64,000 bases of DNA from Streptomyces odontomachi (GTDB lineage Bacteria > Actinomycetota > Actinomycetes > Streptomycetales > Streptomycetaceae), in the NCBI RefSeq assembly GCF_024435355.1, contig NZ_JAMJWG010000011.1, positions 1 through 64,000 of the forward strand, written 5' to 3'. The position numbers and the translations under genes were made by a program. Shown here piece by piece: positions 17,389 through 26,384 of the stretch. The notes beneath the pieces are model-generated. The model did no database searches, had not been told where the DNA came from, and was given only the letters and a program-made list of their open reading frames with translations. Within the stretch, counting starts at the first letter, position 1, and each line of letters begins with the position of its first letter.

Positions 17389-20300
17389 ATGCCACAGCCC
17401 GAGATCGACCCGCGCACCGTCCGGGTGACGACGTTCTGCTCCACCAGGGAGAACATCGGCCAGACCACCACCCTGACCAACACGGCCCTGCTGCTCGCCG
17501 AGGCCGGGCGCCGGGTGCTCGTGGTGGACGCCAAACCCTCCGACGTGAGCGTCCCGCGCTATCTGCGCACCCTGCCGGGCGCCACCGTGGCCCCGTCGCG
17601 CAGTCCCGGCCACCCGGACCGGTGGCGGATCACCGGGCACACCGGCGGGCTCCGGCTGGACCTGCTCACCCTGGACGGCTTCGGGGAGTTGGACCTGCTG
17701 CCGGACCAGCGCGCCGTCGAGTCCGGCAGCACGCTCTTCGCAGGCTACGACGCGGTACTGATCGACGCCCCCCTGGCCCACGCCGACCGGCAGTTCGAGG
17801 CGCTGGCCCGGGTGTCGGACACCATCGCCGTCTGCTTCGCGCTCAACTCCTGGTCCGTCGAGAACGCCGCCGGCCTCGCCCGCCGGATCAGGAACCGCGC
17901 CGTGACACCCGTGACCGTGCTCGCCGTGGGCCTCCAGGCCGACGTCCGCACGCACGACCAGTTGCGCACCGCCCGCGCCCGGGTGCGCGCCGAGTTCCTG
18001 GACCTGGCAGACCCCGGCGACACGCCCCGTTACCTCGAAATCCCCTACGCGCCCGAGTACATGCAGAGCGACCGGCTGGCCGTCGCGGACGAGCCGCCCG
18101 GTTCCGATGACGGCCTGCGGCCGTGCCTGGCCCAGCTCGCCGAGGAGATCACGCGGACCCGCCCGACCGGGATCCGCCGCGCCACCGTGGTGCACACCCC
18201 GCGCGGCGTCGCCTGGGCCCGCTGGCTGGCCGAGCGCCTGGAGTTCTCCGGGGTGCCGACGACGCTGACGCCCTTCGCGCAGTTCACCGGCGAGCGTCCC
18301 GGGCACGGCACGGCGCTGCTCATCGTCTCGCCCACCGGTCTCGACGACGAGACCATGCAGCTGCTGGCCGCGTTCTCGCACCCGGACGTGCGTCTGGTCC
18401 TGGTGGACGAGACGCAGCCGCAGGTACTCCTCGCCCACCACGAACGGATCGACCTGCGGCGGCTGTCCGAGCCGCAGGCCGTGGCCCGGCTGCAACGCAG
18501 CCTGCACCTGGCCGCGCCGGTGGCCGGACCCGGCCCGCACCGCCGGCTGCCCCGGCTGCCGGAGCGGGCCGTCCTGCCGCCACGGGCCGTCGGGTTCATC
18601 GGCCGGGACGGGATCCTGGACGGGCTACGCGCGATGGTCGACGAGGCCGGACGGTGCCTGCTGACCGGTGAACCGGGCATCGGCAAGAGCGAACTGGCCC
18701 TGGAGTTCTGCCACCGCTTCGGCGGCGACTACGACGTGGTGTGGTGGCGGTCCGCCGCGTATCCCGGCCCGCTGCACCAGGGCCTGGCCGAGCTGACCGG
18801 GCAGCGCGGCGGCGACGGCCCGCCGGAACCGCCTCCGGGTGAGCGCTGGTTGCTGGTCTACGACGACGTCCGCGACCCGGCGGTGCTCCGGCAGCTGCCG
18901 CGGACCGGCGCTGGCGTGGACGTCCTGCTCACCTCCCGGCAGCCCGGTGACGAGGCGTTCGCACGGCACACCGTCACCGTCCCGCCGTTCACGCCCGAGG
19001 AGAGCCGGGCCCTGCTCGCCGCCCAGGTCCCGGGACTGCTGCCGGAACAGGCCGAGCGGGTGGGCCAGACGGTGGGCAACGTGCCGCTGACCGTACAGCT
19101 GGCCGCTGCCTGGCTGGGGATCGCCGTGGAGCAGGCGATGGCCGACAACCAGCTCTTGGCACAGGCGCTGCGGCAGGCGGTGGCCCGCTTCGGCGATGAC
19201 TTCCGGCTCGCCCAGGCCCGCCTCCAGGCCCAGCCGGGCGGCACCCCGCTGACCCGGGTGATGCTGGAGGTGAGCCTGGCCTCGCTGATGCGGCTGCCCG
19301 GGGCGCAGGCGTGGGCCCGGGAGAGCGCGGGCAGCGCCGCCCTGGTGTGGCTGCTGGAGGCGTGTGCGCTGCTTGCCGAGTCCGATGCCGACGTGACGCT
19401 GCTCACCTCCCCGCAGATGCAGGAGGCACTGGCCCGCCGGCAGGCGCGGCCGTCCGCGGCCGACGAGCCGCAGCCGATGCTGAGCGATCCGCTGATGGTG
19501 GACGTCGCCCTGTGGTGCCTGGCTCGGCACGGCCTGATCGAGGTCGACTTCGAGCGCCCGGACCGGCCGGTGCGCCAGCACCGCACGCTGGCCGAGCTCA
19601 TCCGCGCCCGCCTGGGCGAGGACCTGAGCGAGCGGGAGACCGAACTGCGAGAGGTCGTCGTCGGCTACACGGCCCACCCGGCGAGGCAGCTGCCCGGGAG
19701 CCTGATCGAGGATCGCCGGGCGCGGTATCTGACCGAGCTGCGCGCCTGGGAGGACGACCGCCCGATGGTCCGCCAGGGAGTCCTGGAGCACCTGAAGGCG
19801 CTGCTGGCCAACGGGGCGGAACGCGCCCTGCTCCAGGTGGTGGAGATCGGCAGCCGGGCCGAGCGGTCCTGGGGCTCCGGCGCGGCCTCGCCGCAGTACC
19901 TCAGGCTGCTCAACCTGATCGCCGGCGCGCACCGCCAGCTCGGCGACTACGCGGACGTGGCCCGGTACGACCGGCGGGCGCTGAGCGGCCAGCGCCAGCT
20001 CCTCGGGCCCGTTCACCCGCGCACCCTGCTCACGGGAGACTCGTACTGCGCGGCGCTGCGGGCCACCGGACACTTCGACGAGGCGGTGGTGGAAGGCCGG
20101 CACGTGCTGCACGGTCTCACCGAACTGCTCGGCAGCGGGCACTTCGCCACCGTCCAGGCCGAGTACAACCTGGCGCTCGCAGAAGCCCTGGCAGGCAACC
20201 CCAGCGGCGCCCTGGAGCTGCTCCAGAGCCGGTTCGACCGGCGCCGGGCGATCGGCGGCGAGGACGACAGGGACGGCTGGGGGCTGGCCAATGCGCTGGC

Positions 20301-21015
20301 CGCGATGCACCGCGCCGTCGGCGCGGACCTGGAGTCGTTCACCCTGCTCAAGGAGTATCTGGCCCGCCGCACCGTGCTGGGCCTCAGCGACCTCGCCGTG
20401 CTGAACGCGGAGGTGGCCCTGGCGGTCACCGAGCGCAGGCTGGGCCGGCCGCAGTACGCGCTGGACCGTGACACCCGGGCGCTCGGGGAGCTGCGCCGCC
20501 ACGTCGGCGAGCGGTCCATCGCCACGCTGCGCTGCCGACTGAGCCGGTCGGCCGACCTGTACCAGTTGGGCAAGCACGACGAGGCCGTGGCCGAGGCCCG
20601 CCGCTGCCTCCAGGTGCTGGAGGACACCTTCGGCACGGCCCACCCCTACGCCCAGCTGTGCCGGGTCCGCCTGGCGGTGCACACCCGGGCCGCCGGGCAG
20701 CAGGCCGAGGCGCTGCGGATGGGCGAGGAGGCGCACCGGCGGCTCCTGGACCGGCTCGGCGCCGTCCACCCGTGGGTGCTCGCGGCTGCGGTGAACCTGG
20801 CCAACACGCTGGTGGAGCAGGGCGACTGGAGGCTGGCCGCACGGCTGGAGGCGGACACCCTGGACGGCTTCGACGCGGCGGGTATGGCCCAACACCCCAA
20901 CCGCGATCTGGCCGCCCACAACCTCGCCGAGACCCGTGCTCGCGCCGGTGGCTCGTCCCCGCCACCGGACGCACCACCGCGTGCGGACATCGATCTGGAG
21001 CTGCCCGGGGTATGA
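17389..21015 (+). CDS. fxsT: FxSxx-COOH system multidomain NTPase with TPR repeats (ParA-like / TIR-like / NB-ARC / TPR)
   Basis: This 1208-aa protein has an N-terminal ~250-residue MinD/ParA-like domain with a degenerate P-loop (Glu-Asn-Ile-Gly-Gln-Thr-Thr-Thr-Leu in place of the lysine-rich motif). A segment near residue 265-350 resembles a TIR-like fold (Val-Val-His-Thr-Pro-Arg-Gly-Val-Ala-Trp-Ala-Arg-Trp). A STAND/NB-ARC NTPase follows, with an intact Walker A (Gly-Glu-Pro-Gly-Ile-Gly-Lys-Ser, ~residue 428), then about 380 residues of TPR repeats. The order matches the annotated FxSxx-COOH TPR protein. STAND proteins with TIR-like parts usually act as signal-dependent switches, so a sensing role beside peptide maturation is plausible but unproven. 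The ATG at 17389 has GGAG upstream. Confidence 0.82.
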   Translation: MPQPEIDPRTVRVTTFCSTRENIGQTTTLTNTALLLAEAGRRVLVVDAKPSDVSVPRYLRTLPGATVAPSRSPGHPDRWRITGHTGGLRLDLLTLDGFGELDLLPDQRAVESGSTLFAGYDAVLIDAPLAHADRQFEALARVSDTIAVCFALNSWSVENAAGLARRIRNRAVTPVTVLAVGLQADVRTHDQLRTARARVRAEFLDLADPGDTPRYLEIPYAPEYMQSDRLAVADEPPGSDDGLRPCLAQLAEEITRTRPTGIRRATVVHTPRGVAWARWLAERLEFSGVPTTLTPFAQFTGERPGHGTALLIVSPTGLDDETMQLLAAFSHPDVRLVLVDETQPQVLLAHHERIDLRRLSEPQAVARLQRSLHLAAPVAGPGPHRRLPRLPERAVLPPRAVGFIGRDGILDGLRAMVDEAGRCLLTGEPGIGKSELALEFCHRFGGDYDVVWWRSAAYPGPLHQGLAELTGQRGGDGPPEPPPGERWLLVYDDVRDPAVLRQLPRTGAGVDVLLTSRQPGDEAFARHTVTVPPFTPEESRALLAAQVPGLLPEQAERVGQTVGNVPLTVQLAAAWLGIAVEQAMADNQLLAQALRQAVARFGDDFRLAQARLQAQPGGTPLTRVMLEVSLASLMRLPGAQAWARESAGSAALVWLLEACALLAESDADVTLLTSPQMQEALARRQARPSAADEPQPMLSDPLMVDVALWCLARHGLIEVDFERPDRPVRQHRTLAELIRARLGEDLSERETELREVVVGYTAHPARQLPGSLIEDRRARYLTELRAWEDDRPMVRQGVLEHLKALLANGAERALLQVVEIGSRAERSWGSGAASPQYLRLLNLIAGAHRQLGDYADVARYDRRALSGQRQLLGPVHPRTLLTGDSYCAALRATGHFDEAVVEGRHVLHGLTELLGSGHFATVQAEYNLALAEALAGNPSGALELLQSRFDRRRAIGGEDDRDGWGLANALAAMHRAVGADLESFTLLKEYLARRTVLGLSDLAVLNAEVALAVTERRLGRPQYALDRDTRALGELRRHVGERSIATLRCRLSRSADLYQLGKHDEAVAEARRCLQVLEDTFGTAHPYAQLCRVRLAVHTRAAGQQAEALRMGEEAHRRLLDRLGAVHPWVLAAAVNLANTLVEQGDWRLAARLEADTLDGFDAAGMAQHPNRDLAAHNLAETRARAGGSSPPPDAPPRADIDLELPGV

Positions 21016-21067
21016 ACGACGGTGGACCCCCGAACACGGGTGCCGCCGCAGGAGAGGAGTGACGACA

Positions 21068-22060
21068 GTGGCCGAGAAGGACCCCGCGCTCTGCCGTGCG
21101 CGCGCCCGGACGGTGGTGCTCACCGAGCGGCACGACGACGGCCACCGGCCGCTCAGCGACCGCTGCCAGGACGCGTTCGCGGACTCCGCGGCCATCCGGT
21201 CGATCGCTCACTTCGGCAACGGGATCATCGACTTCGCGGTGCGTCCGGAGAACGCCCGGCCCCTGCCGAACACCACCCTGGTCACGGAGGACCCGCTGGA
21301 ATCCGAGGGGGCGATGGGCCGTCAGCTCATCCGTTCCTTCCAGGACCTGGACGCCGAGCTGAACCGGTTCCAGACGGGCGACCTGATGCGCATGGTCGTC
21401 CAGACCCGGTCCTGCGGCCTCTACTGCGGGCGGGTCCGGGCGCGGCAGCACCTGGTCGGCGTCACCCTCGACAGCGATGTGCCCGCCCTGGACGAGGCGA
21501 TGAACCGGCTGGTCACCCGGCTGCGCACCGAGGTCTACAACCTGCCCGACGAGAATCCGGGCGGCGCGGAAGGGGCGTCGCGCGCCGAGCTGGACACGGT
21601 GCAGAAGCTCACCTTCGAGGGCGGGCTGCGCCACGATCCGGCAAGGGTGGGGCAACTGCGCGGCATCTGGCACCGCTTCGTCAACCCGACCGACCTCCAG
21701 TACGCCTCCTACTTCCAGCACTGGACGCTCACCTGCGCCGGTGACGCCTTCGAGGACCCGGGGCTCAGCCCGCGCTTCCTCGACATGACGGCCAGTGCCC
21801 GGCGCGCCCTCTACCGCGACCTGGCAGGGCGGCTGCGCGGCACCGTGGCCCGTTTGCAGGACGTGCTGCGCCCGATCACCCGCGATCCCATCGACCGGCT
21901 GGTGCTCGACGTGCAGGAAGGCGCGGTGTACCTGCACCGGCTGCCCACGGGCCTCGACGACCTCGTCATCGGGGTGACGATGGACCAGTTCCTGGTCGGC
22001 AGGGCCGAGCAGCGGCTGCGTGAGCTGGTCAGCGAAATTCCGGCGCCGCCCCGCCCCTGA
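21068..22060 (+). CDS. Protein of unknown family in the FxSxx locus
   Basis: This 330-aa protein is soluble, with no signal peptide or membrane helix. I recognise no family. It contains an Asp/Glu/Arg-rich N-terminal part with Ile-Arg-Ser-Ile-Ala-His-Phe-Gly-Asn-Gly-Ile-Ile-Asp-Phe, a Cys-x3-Cys segment (Ser-Cys-Gly-Leu-Tyr-Cys-Gly) and a Leu/Arg-rich helical C-terminus. GTG 21068 has GAGGAG 8 nt upstream, and a GTG 9 nt earlier is also open. It follows the TPR gene by 52 nt and is probably co-transcribed. Its last 32 nt overlap the 3' end of the convergent ATPase gene. Confidence 0.75.
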   Translation: MAEKDPALCRARARTVVLTERHDDGHRPLSDRCQDAFADSAAIRSIAHFGNGIIDFAVRPENARPLPNTTLVTEDPLESEGAMGRQLIRSFQDLDAELNRFQTGDLMRMVVQTRSCGLYCGRVRARQHLVGVTLDSDVPALDEAMNRLVTRLRTEVYNLPDENPGGAEGASRAELDTVQKLTFEGGLRHDPARVGQLRGIWHRFVNPTDLQYASYFQHWTLTCAGDAFEDPGLSPRFLDMTASARRALYRDLAGRLRGTVARLQDVLRPITRDPIDRLVLDVQEGAVYLHRLPTGLDDLVIGVTMDQFLVGRAEQRLRELVSEIPAPPRP

Positions 22061-24374
22061 CCACCTCGAGCACCCGTTGATTGACCCGCTCCGCCAGGCG
22101 GCGCAGCACGTCCTCGGCGTCCGCCCGCAGCAGGGCGTGCCCCGCGGTGTCCAGCGTGTCGTGCGACCCGTCGGCGGGGGCGAACAGCGGCAGGTGCCGT
22201 TCCGCCCGGGCCAGTGGCAGCACCTCGGTGGTGATCTCGAAGCTGCGGCAGAGCACGAACAGGTTCCTTATCTGGTCAGCGCCGGGGCTGGGAGACGGGT
22301 TCGCGACGCGTACCGCGGACAGCCAACCGGCCACACCGTCGCGGAACGCCGTGAGCAGGTGGCGCAGCAGGGTGGCCACGCCCATCGTCTGGAACTGCTC
22401 GGGAGTGAACCGCAGCCGCCGAGGCGCCTCGTCCGCCGTGACCGTGCCGGAGGCGTCCACGTCCAGCAGCTCCGGCAGACGGGGGTCGTAGAGCACGTCC
22501 AGGGCATCGAAGGCCCGGGTGAACTCCTCCGCCACCCGCACCGGCAGCTCCGCCTCCCCCGCCATCGGCTCCGGCACGGACCGTGTCGCCGCCATGAACG
22601 GTCTGGCGGGCCGCTGGGCGGTGGCCAGCACCCGCTCCAGACGGGAGTCGATCCGCTGGATGTGGTCCAGCAGGGCGTCCTGGTGACTGGACAGGCCGCC
22701 GATCCGCCGGCTCAGGCGCTCCTCGGCGGAGTCCCGGTGGACGCTCTTCAGCCGCTCGGCCAGGATGTGCAGCGCCTCGCGCACCAGCTCCTCGAACTGC
22801 CCCGTCTCGTAGACGATCGGCTGGGCGCCGCTGACCCGGGCGACCCGCTCCCGCATGCGCCGTGACAGGTGGCCGTTGACGACGACGAGCACCGCGCAGT
22901 GGCCCGGCTCGGACGCGGCACGGGCTGCTCGGACGACTCCGGCGATGACATCCACCTCCGCGTCCACCAGGACGGAGCCCACGGTGAGGACGGCGATCCT
23001 GGAGGTGTCGCTCACCCTGACCCAGAAGTCGACCTGTGCGGCGGCACCGCTGGAACCGGGTCCTCCGGGGGAGGGTTCCTCGGTGCGCCACTGGCCGGCG
23101 ACGAGGATGGCTTCGATGACCCCGAGGACGTAGTCCTGGTTGGCGGTCCGGTACAGCCGGCGGACCGCCGCGTGCACGATGCGCTCGTCGACGACGGTGG
23201 CGCCCCGGGGCGAGCTCTCCATCAGGTTCCAGCACCACCAGCAGGTCTTGAGCACCTGCCGAGGAACGCCGCCGGCCAGCTGGCAGATCTCCGCGAGGGA
23301 CCCGGCGGTGAACAGCGGGCGGTCCGCCTGCGGCAGGTAGCTCTGCACCAAGCGGGCCGTCTGCTGCTGGTCGAGGGGGGACGGCCAGATCTGCATGATG
23401 CGTTCGTGCAGGTTGGGCCTGAACCGGCTGAGCGGTGCGGGGGAGACGCAGAAGACCAGCAGTCCGCCCTCGTTGGTGTAGACGTTGACCAGCCGTTCGA
23501 AGGCGTCGACGAAGGAGAACTGATCGTGCTCCGGCCAGTCGAGGACCTTCTCCAGTGCGTCGAGGACCAGCGCGTAGGGTTTGCCGACCCGGCCGTGCAG
23601 GAACGCGAAGACGGCGAGCACGTCGAAGACCGCGTCGATGCCGTCGATACGGTCCCGGATGCCGCGGTCCACCAGGGGCTGGGCGGGTTCCGCGCCACCG
23701 AGCCAGTCCCAGACCAGGCGCTTGAAGTCACGGTCGAGCAGCAGCGTCAGTGCGGTGGCGAACTTGCGGTGCTCGGTGATGTCGCCGAGGTGCCGCTGGA
23801 GGTCGCGGTGGATGAGTTCCTCGTCGATCTGGAGCGCGTCGACGGCCTTGTGCGGGTCGATGGTGCGCAGCCGCAGGCCCTGGGCGATCTGCGCATGGCT
23901 GGACTGCGGCCCTCCGTCGTCCTGCTCCTCGATGCGGAGCGCGGCCACGTCGGCGTAGTAGTCGATGACCACGTCCTCGAAGGCCACCCGGCGGGTACGG
24001 TCGTCGCTCAGACGCATCAGCCGGTCGCGGTAGACCATGCCGAGGTCGACCACCGGCTCGTCGATCACCCACACCGGGGGGTCTTCCTCGCGCTCCCGTA
24101 GCTGGGTGGTGACCGAGTTGGCCAGATGGGTCTTGCCGATGCCCAGCGTTCCGACGAGGGCCACCGCCCGCCCGCGCAACCGGCCGCCCGCGGTTCTGCG
24201 GAAGTAGTCGTCGGCCTGCTCGCGCAGATGGTCCAGGGCATCGGTGTCGATGGTGACCGGTTCGTCGTCGCTCCGTGCGCTCGCGCCCGTCTCGTCGGCG
24301 AACCCGCCCAGCCGCGCCGCGGGTATGGGCGGGAAGGGGTTGCCCACTTGGAATAAACGGTCTGCTGCGCTCAT
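22029..24374 (-). CDS. Large P-loop (AAA+/STAND-like) ATPase of unknown function
   Basis: This 781-aa protein has a Walker A Gly-Thr-Leu-Gly-Ile-Gly-Lys-Thr near residue 76 and a hydrophobic Walker B-like Ala-Leu-Val-Leu-Asp-Ala-Leu-Glu near 265. Further sensor-like arginines follow, as in AAA+ proteins that clasp partners. The C-terminal third has a compact alpha/beta-looking stretch (residues ~490-580, Val-Leu-Val-Val-Val-Asn-Gly-His) and then helical sequence. The ATG at 24374 is preceded by GGAGG. It lies 31 nt behind a second ATPase gene and is the last gene of a minus-strand set of four. A sensor or remodelling role is inferred only from architecture. Confidence 0.8.
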   Translation of the reverse strand: MSAADRLFQVGNPFPPIPAARLGGFADETGASARSDDEPVTIDTDALDHLREQADDYFRRTAGGRLRGRAVALVGTLGIGKTHLANSVTTQLREREEDPPVWVIDEPVVDLGMVYRDRLMRLSDDRTRRVAFEDVVIDYYADVAALRIEEQDDGGPQSSHAQIAQGLRLRTIDPHKAVDALQIDEELIHRDLQRHLGDITEHRKFATALTLLLDRDFKRLVWDWLGGAEPAQPLVDRGIRDRIDGIDAVFDVLAVFAFLHGRVGKPYALVLDALEKVLDWPEHDQFSFVDAFERLVNVYTNEGGLLVFCVSPAPLSRFRPNLHERIMQIWPSPLDQQQTARLVQSYLPQADRPLFTAGSLAEICQLAGGVPRQVLKTCWWCWNLMESSPRGATVVDERIVHAAVRRLYRTANQDYVLGVIEAILVAGQWRTEEPSPGGPGSSGAAAQVDFWVRVSDTSRIAVLTVGSVLVDAEVDVIAGVVRAARAASEPGHCAVLVVVNGHLSRRMRERVARVSGAQPIVYETGQFEELVREALHILAERLKSVHRDSAEERLSRRIGGLSSHQDALLDHIQRIDSRLERVLATAQRPARPFMAATRSVPEPMAGEAELPVRVAEEFTRAFDALDVLYDPRLPELLDVDASGTVTADEAPRRLRFTPEQFQTMGVATLLRHLLTAFRDGVAGWLSAVRVANPSPSPGADQIRNLFVLCRSFEITTEVLPLARAERHLPLFAPADGSHDTLDTAGHALLRADAEDVLRRLAERVNQRVLEVVRGGAAPEFR

Positions 24375-24405
24375 CGGGGTGCCTCCGGGCAGGGGCGAAT
24401 CGGCG

Positions 24406-25497
24406 TTAACGTCCAAGAGCTCCGAGGTTCGGTCTCCTGCGGTCCTGGTACACGCGCAGGTGGTCCAGGGTGATCTCCTGGCGGTGGTGCTGGCTCCTGA
24501 TCACTTCTTGCGAGACTCGGTAGTACATCTCCTGTAGGTCCCGCACGGTCCGGCCCCAGCTGTGCGGTGAGTCCCCACCGATGGCCTCGTCGGCCACGGT
24601 GACCCGGGGGCTGGGCAGCCCTGGGGCGGCCATGCGCTTTTCGACGAACCGTGCGCAGTCCTGATCGTGCAGCTTTCCGACAATAAGATGAGTCATATTC
24701 GTACCCAGCTGAATATCGCCGAACTCGTCTTCTATGTCTTTGTCCAACTCGCTGTTGGAACTTTCCACGAAGAAGACCATACCTGCCGGCACATTGCTTG
24801 AGCAGGCGCGAAGAAATCTCTTTTGCAGATCCGAGCTGCGCCATCGCATGTCGGGAACCACCACCAGGACACAGTGGGCAAGCTCGACCAGAACTTCTCC
24901 CAGGGCCCGGTAGGCGTTCCACAGGGCGGATGAGTGCAGAGCGGCGTGTTCCTCGGAGGCGGCCAGACCCGAGAAGTCCTTCACCGCTCCCAGCCTGCGC
25001 TTGACTTGGTCGAAGATGCGTCTGTTGATGTCTTCGAGCGGGGCGAACTGCCCGTTGTTGTCCCGGCAGATTCCATCACCCCGGTTCTTCACGTTGCCGA
25101 GCAGTACGACGCTCACCTCCTCCATCCCCCGCTTCAGCGACCACAGTTCTTCCTCGTCGGTCTCGTGCCGCTGCCTGACTTCACGGATGCCCTCGACGAG
25201 CCCGGCCACACAGCGGTGGATCAGTGACGTCTTGCCGCAACCCTGCGGCCCGCTGACCACCACCACATGGCCCGAGGTGGCCTGGCTGTCGGTGACGTCC
25301 AACGCCTGGGGGCCCTCGTCGACGAAGTACTGGAACTGCTCGTCGGTATGGTCCACCGGGGCGTACAGCTCCGCGTGCCCGTGAATCATCCAGGGGACCA
25401 GGGGCCAGTCCCCCGTCCAGTTGTAGACGGGCCGGCTGGTGCCGGAAGGCTCGTAGGCGGCGCGTATGGCGAACGGGTTGTGGACGGTCCTGGTCAA
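24406..25497 (-). CDS. P-loop ATPase paired with the larger ATPase
   Basis: This 363-aa protein has a Walker A Gly-Pro-Gln-Gly-Cys-Gly-Lys-Thr at residues 83-90 and a Walker B-like Cys-Val-Leu-Val-Val-Val-Pro-Asp near 215. The N-terminal ~75 residues read like a target or docking region (Asn-Pro-Phe-Ala at the start, paralleling Asn-Pro-Phe in its larger partner). It starts at TTG 25497, whose last bases overlap the stop of the upstream gene (TTGA), so the two are coupled. Part of the gene (24.65-25.1 kb) is less GC-rich than its neighbours. Confidence 0.8.
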   Translation of the reverse strand: MTRTVHNPFAIRAAYEPSGTSRPVYNWTGDWPLVPWMIHGHAELYAPVDHTDEQFQYFVDEGPQALDVTDSQATSGHVVVVSGPQGCGKTSLIHRCVAGLVEGIREVRQRHETDEEELWSLKRGMEEVSVVLLGNVKNRGDGICRDNNGQFAPLEDINRRIFDQVKRRLGAVKDFSGLAASEEHAALHSSALWNAYRALGEVLVELAHCVLVVVPDMRWRSSDLQKRFLRACSSNVPAGMVFFVESSNSELDKDIEDEFGDIQLGTNMTHLIVGKLHDQDCARFVEKRMAAPGLPSPRVTVADEAIGGDSPHSWGRTVRDLQEMYYRVSQEVIRSQHHRQEITLDHLRVYQDRRRPNLGALGR

Positions 25498-26363
25498 GCG
25501 TGATCACCTGCATCCTGGTCCTGGCTGCCGGGGACCTGATCCGGGCCGCGCACCAGCCTGCGCAAGTGCCACACTCCGGCCGAACGGGTCAGACGGAGTG
25601 CCGCGTCGACATGGGCCTCCAGGAGGCTGTGCTGTTCCTCGGCCAGGGCGGGCCGCTCGTGCGCGGGCAGGGCGCGCGGCCCGGTGGCCGTGGCGCCCAC
25701 CGCCACGGGTGGCTGCGCCAGCGGAAGGCTCCGGGCGAGTGCCTCGGCCTGCCGGGAGCGCTCTCCGGTCACGGCGAGCCCGCGCAGTGCCGCGGCCAGG
25801 GCGGCGCGGGCGGCGGCCGTGGGCTCGTGCGCGGTGTCGGTGTTGCGCTGCCAGGCGTCGAGGTACTCACCGGCACTGACCGCGAACCCGGTGGCGGCGG
25901 TGACCACGGCACGCGCCCGCTCGCGTCGCCCGCCCGTGCTCCGCTCGAAGAGCTGGCCGGCCAGCGCGAAGAGGGCACCTCCAGCGGCCACCGCAAGGCT
26001 GGTCAACAGGCCGCCGGAATCCCCGCCGCCCGCGCCGCCGCCGGATGGCCGAGCGGCGGCGTCTGCGGCCATCAGCGCGGTGCAGGTACGCCGGAACGCG
26101 GCCGGGTCGTGGCCCGCCCAGGTCGGGGCCGTCATCGTCGGCCCCGAGGCGGTCACGCGCACCAGGGACGGATCGCCGGGCACGGTGCGGGCCACGCCCA
26201 GCGCTGCGGCGGCCTGGACCAGGGCGGCGCGGCGGGAGGGCGTCAGGCAGTAGACGGTCTGCACGTCGTCCTTGCCGGAGTCGGCCGCGAGCGCGTTCTG
26301 CGGCGCGCACACGGCACCCAGGCAGGCAGCCGCCACGGCCGCCAGCACCGCCTCCCGTAACAC
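25494..26363 (-). CDS. Exported/membrane protein of unknown function in the ATPase set
   Basis: The protein is up to 289 aa. An N-terminal signal sequence ends at Ala-Leu-Ala-Ala. A ~90-residue extracytoplasmic domain follows, with a Tyr-Cys-Leu-Thr and a later Cys that could pair. After a Gly-rich linker comes one membrane helix (Leu-Leu-Thr-Ser-Leu-Ala-Val-Ala-Ala-Gly-Gly), then a helical cytoplasmic C-terminal part. It may therefore signal across the membrane to the coupled ATPase. If GTG 26363 is the start, codon 2 is the rare TTA. A GTG 12 nt further in, also with GGGAGG nearby, would avoid it. Confidence 0.7.
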   Translation of the reverse strand: MLREAVLAAVAAACLGAVCAPQNALAADSGKDDVQTVYCLTPSRRAALVQAAAALGVARTVPGDPSLVRVTASGPTMTAPTWAGHDPAAFRRTCTALMAADAAARPSGGGAGGGDSGGLLTSLAVAAGGALFALAGQLFERSTGGRRERARAVVTAATGFAVSAGEYLDAWQRNTDTAHEPTAAARAALAAALRGLAVTGERSRQAEALARSLPLAQPPVAVGATATGPRALPAHERPALAEEQHSLLEAHVDAALRLTRSAGVWHLRRLVRGPDQVPGSQDQDAGDHA

Positions 26364-26384
26364 CCTCCCGATACCCCGTTCTGC

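Noticed and set aside
18625..21195. 856-aa minus-strand frame opposite the FxsT-like gene
   Set aside because: It has no recognisable domain and His/Gln/Arg-rich content, and it lies fully antisense to a multidomain protein with intact motifs.
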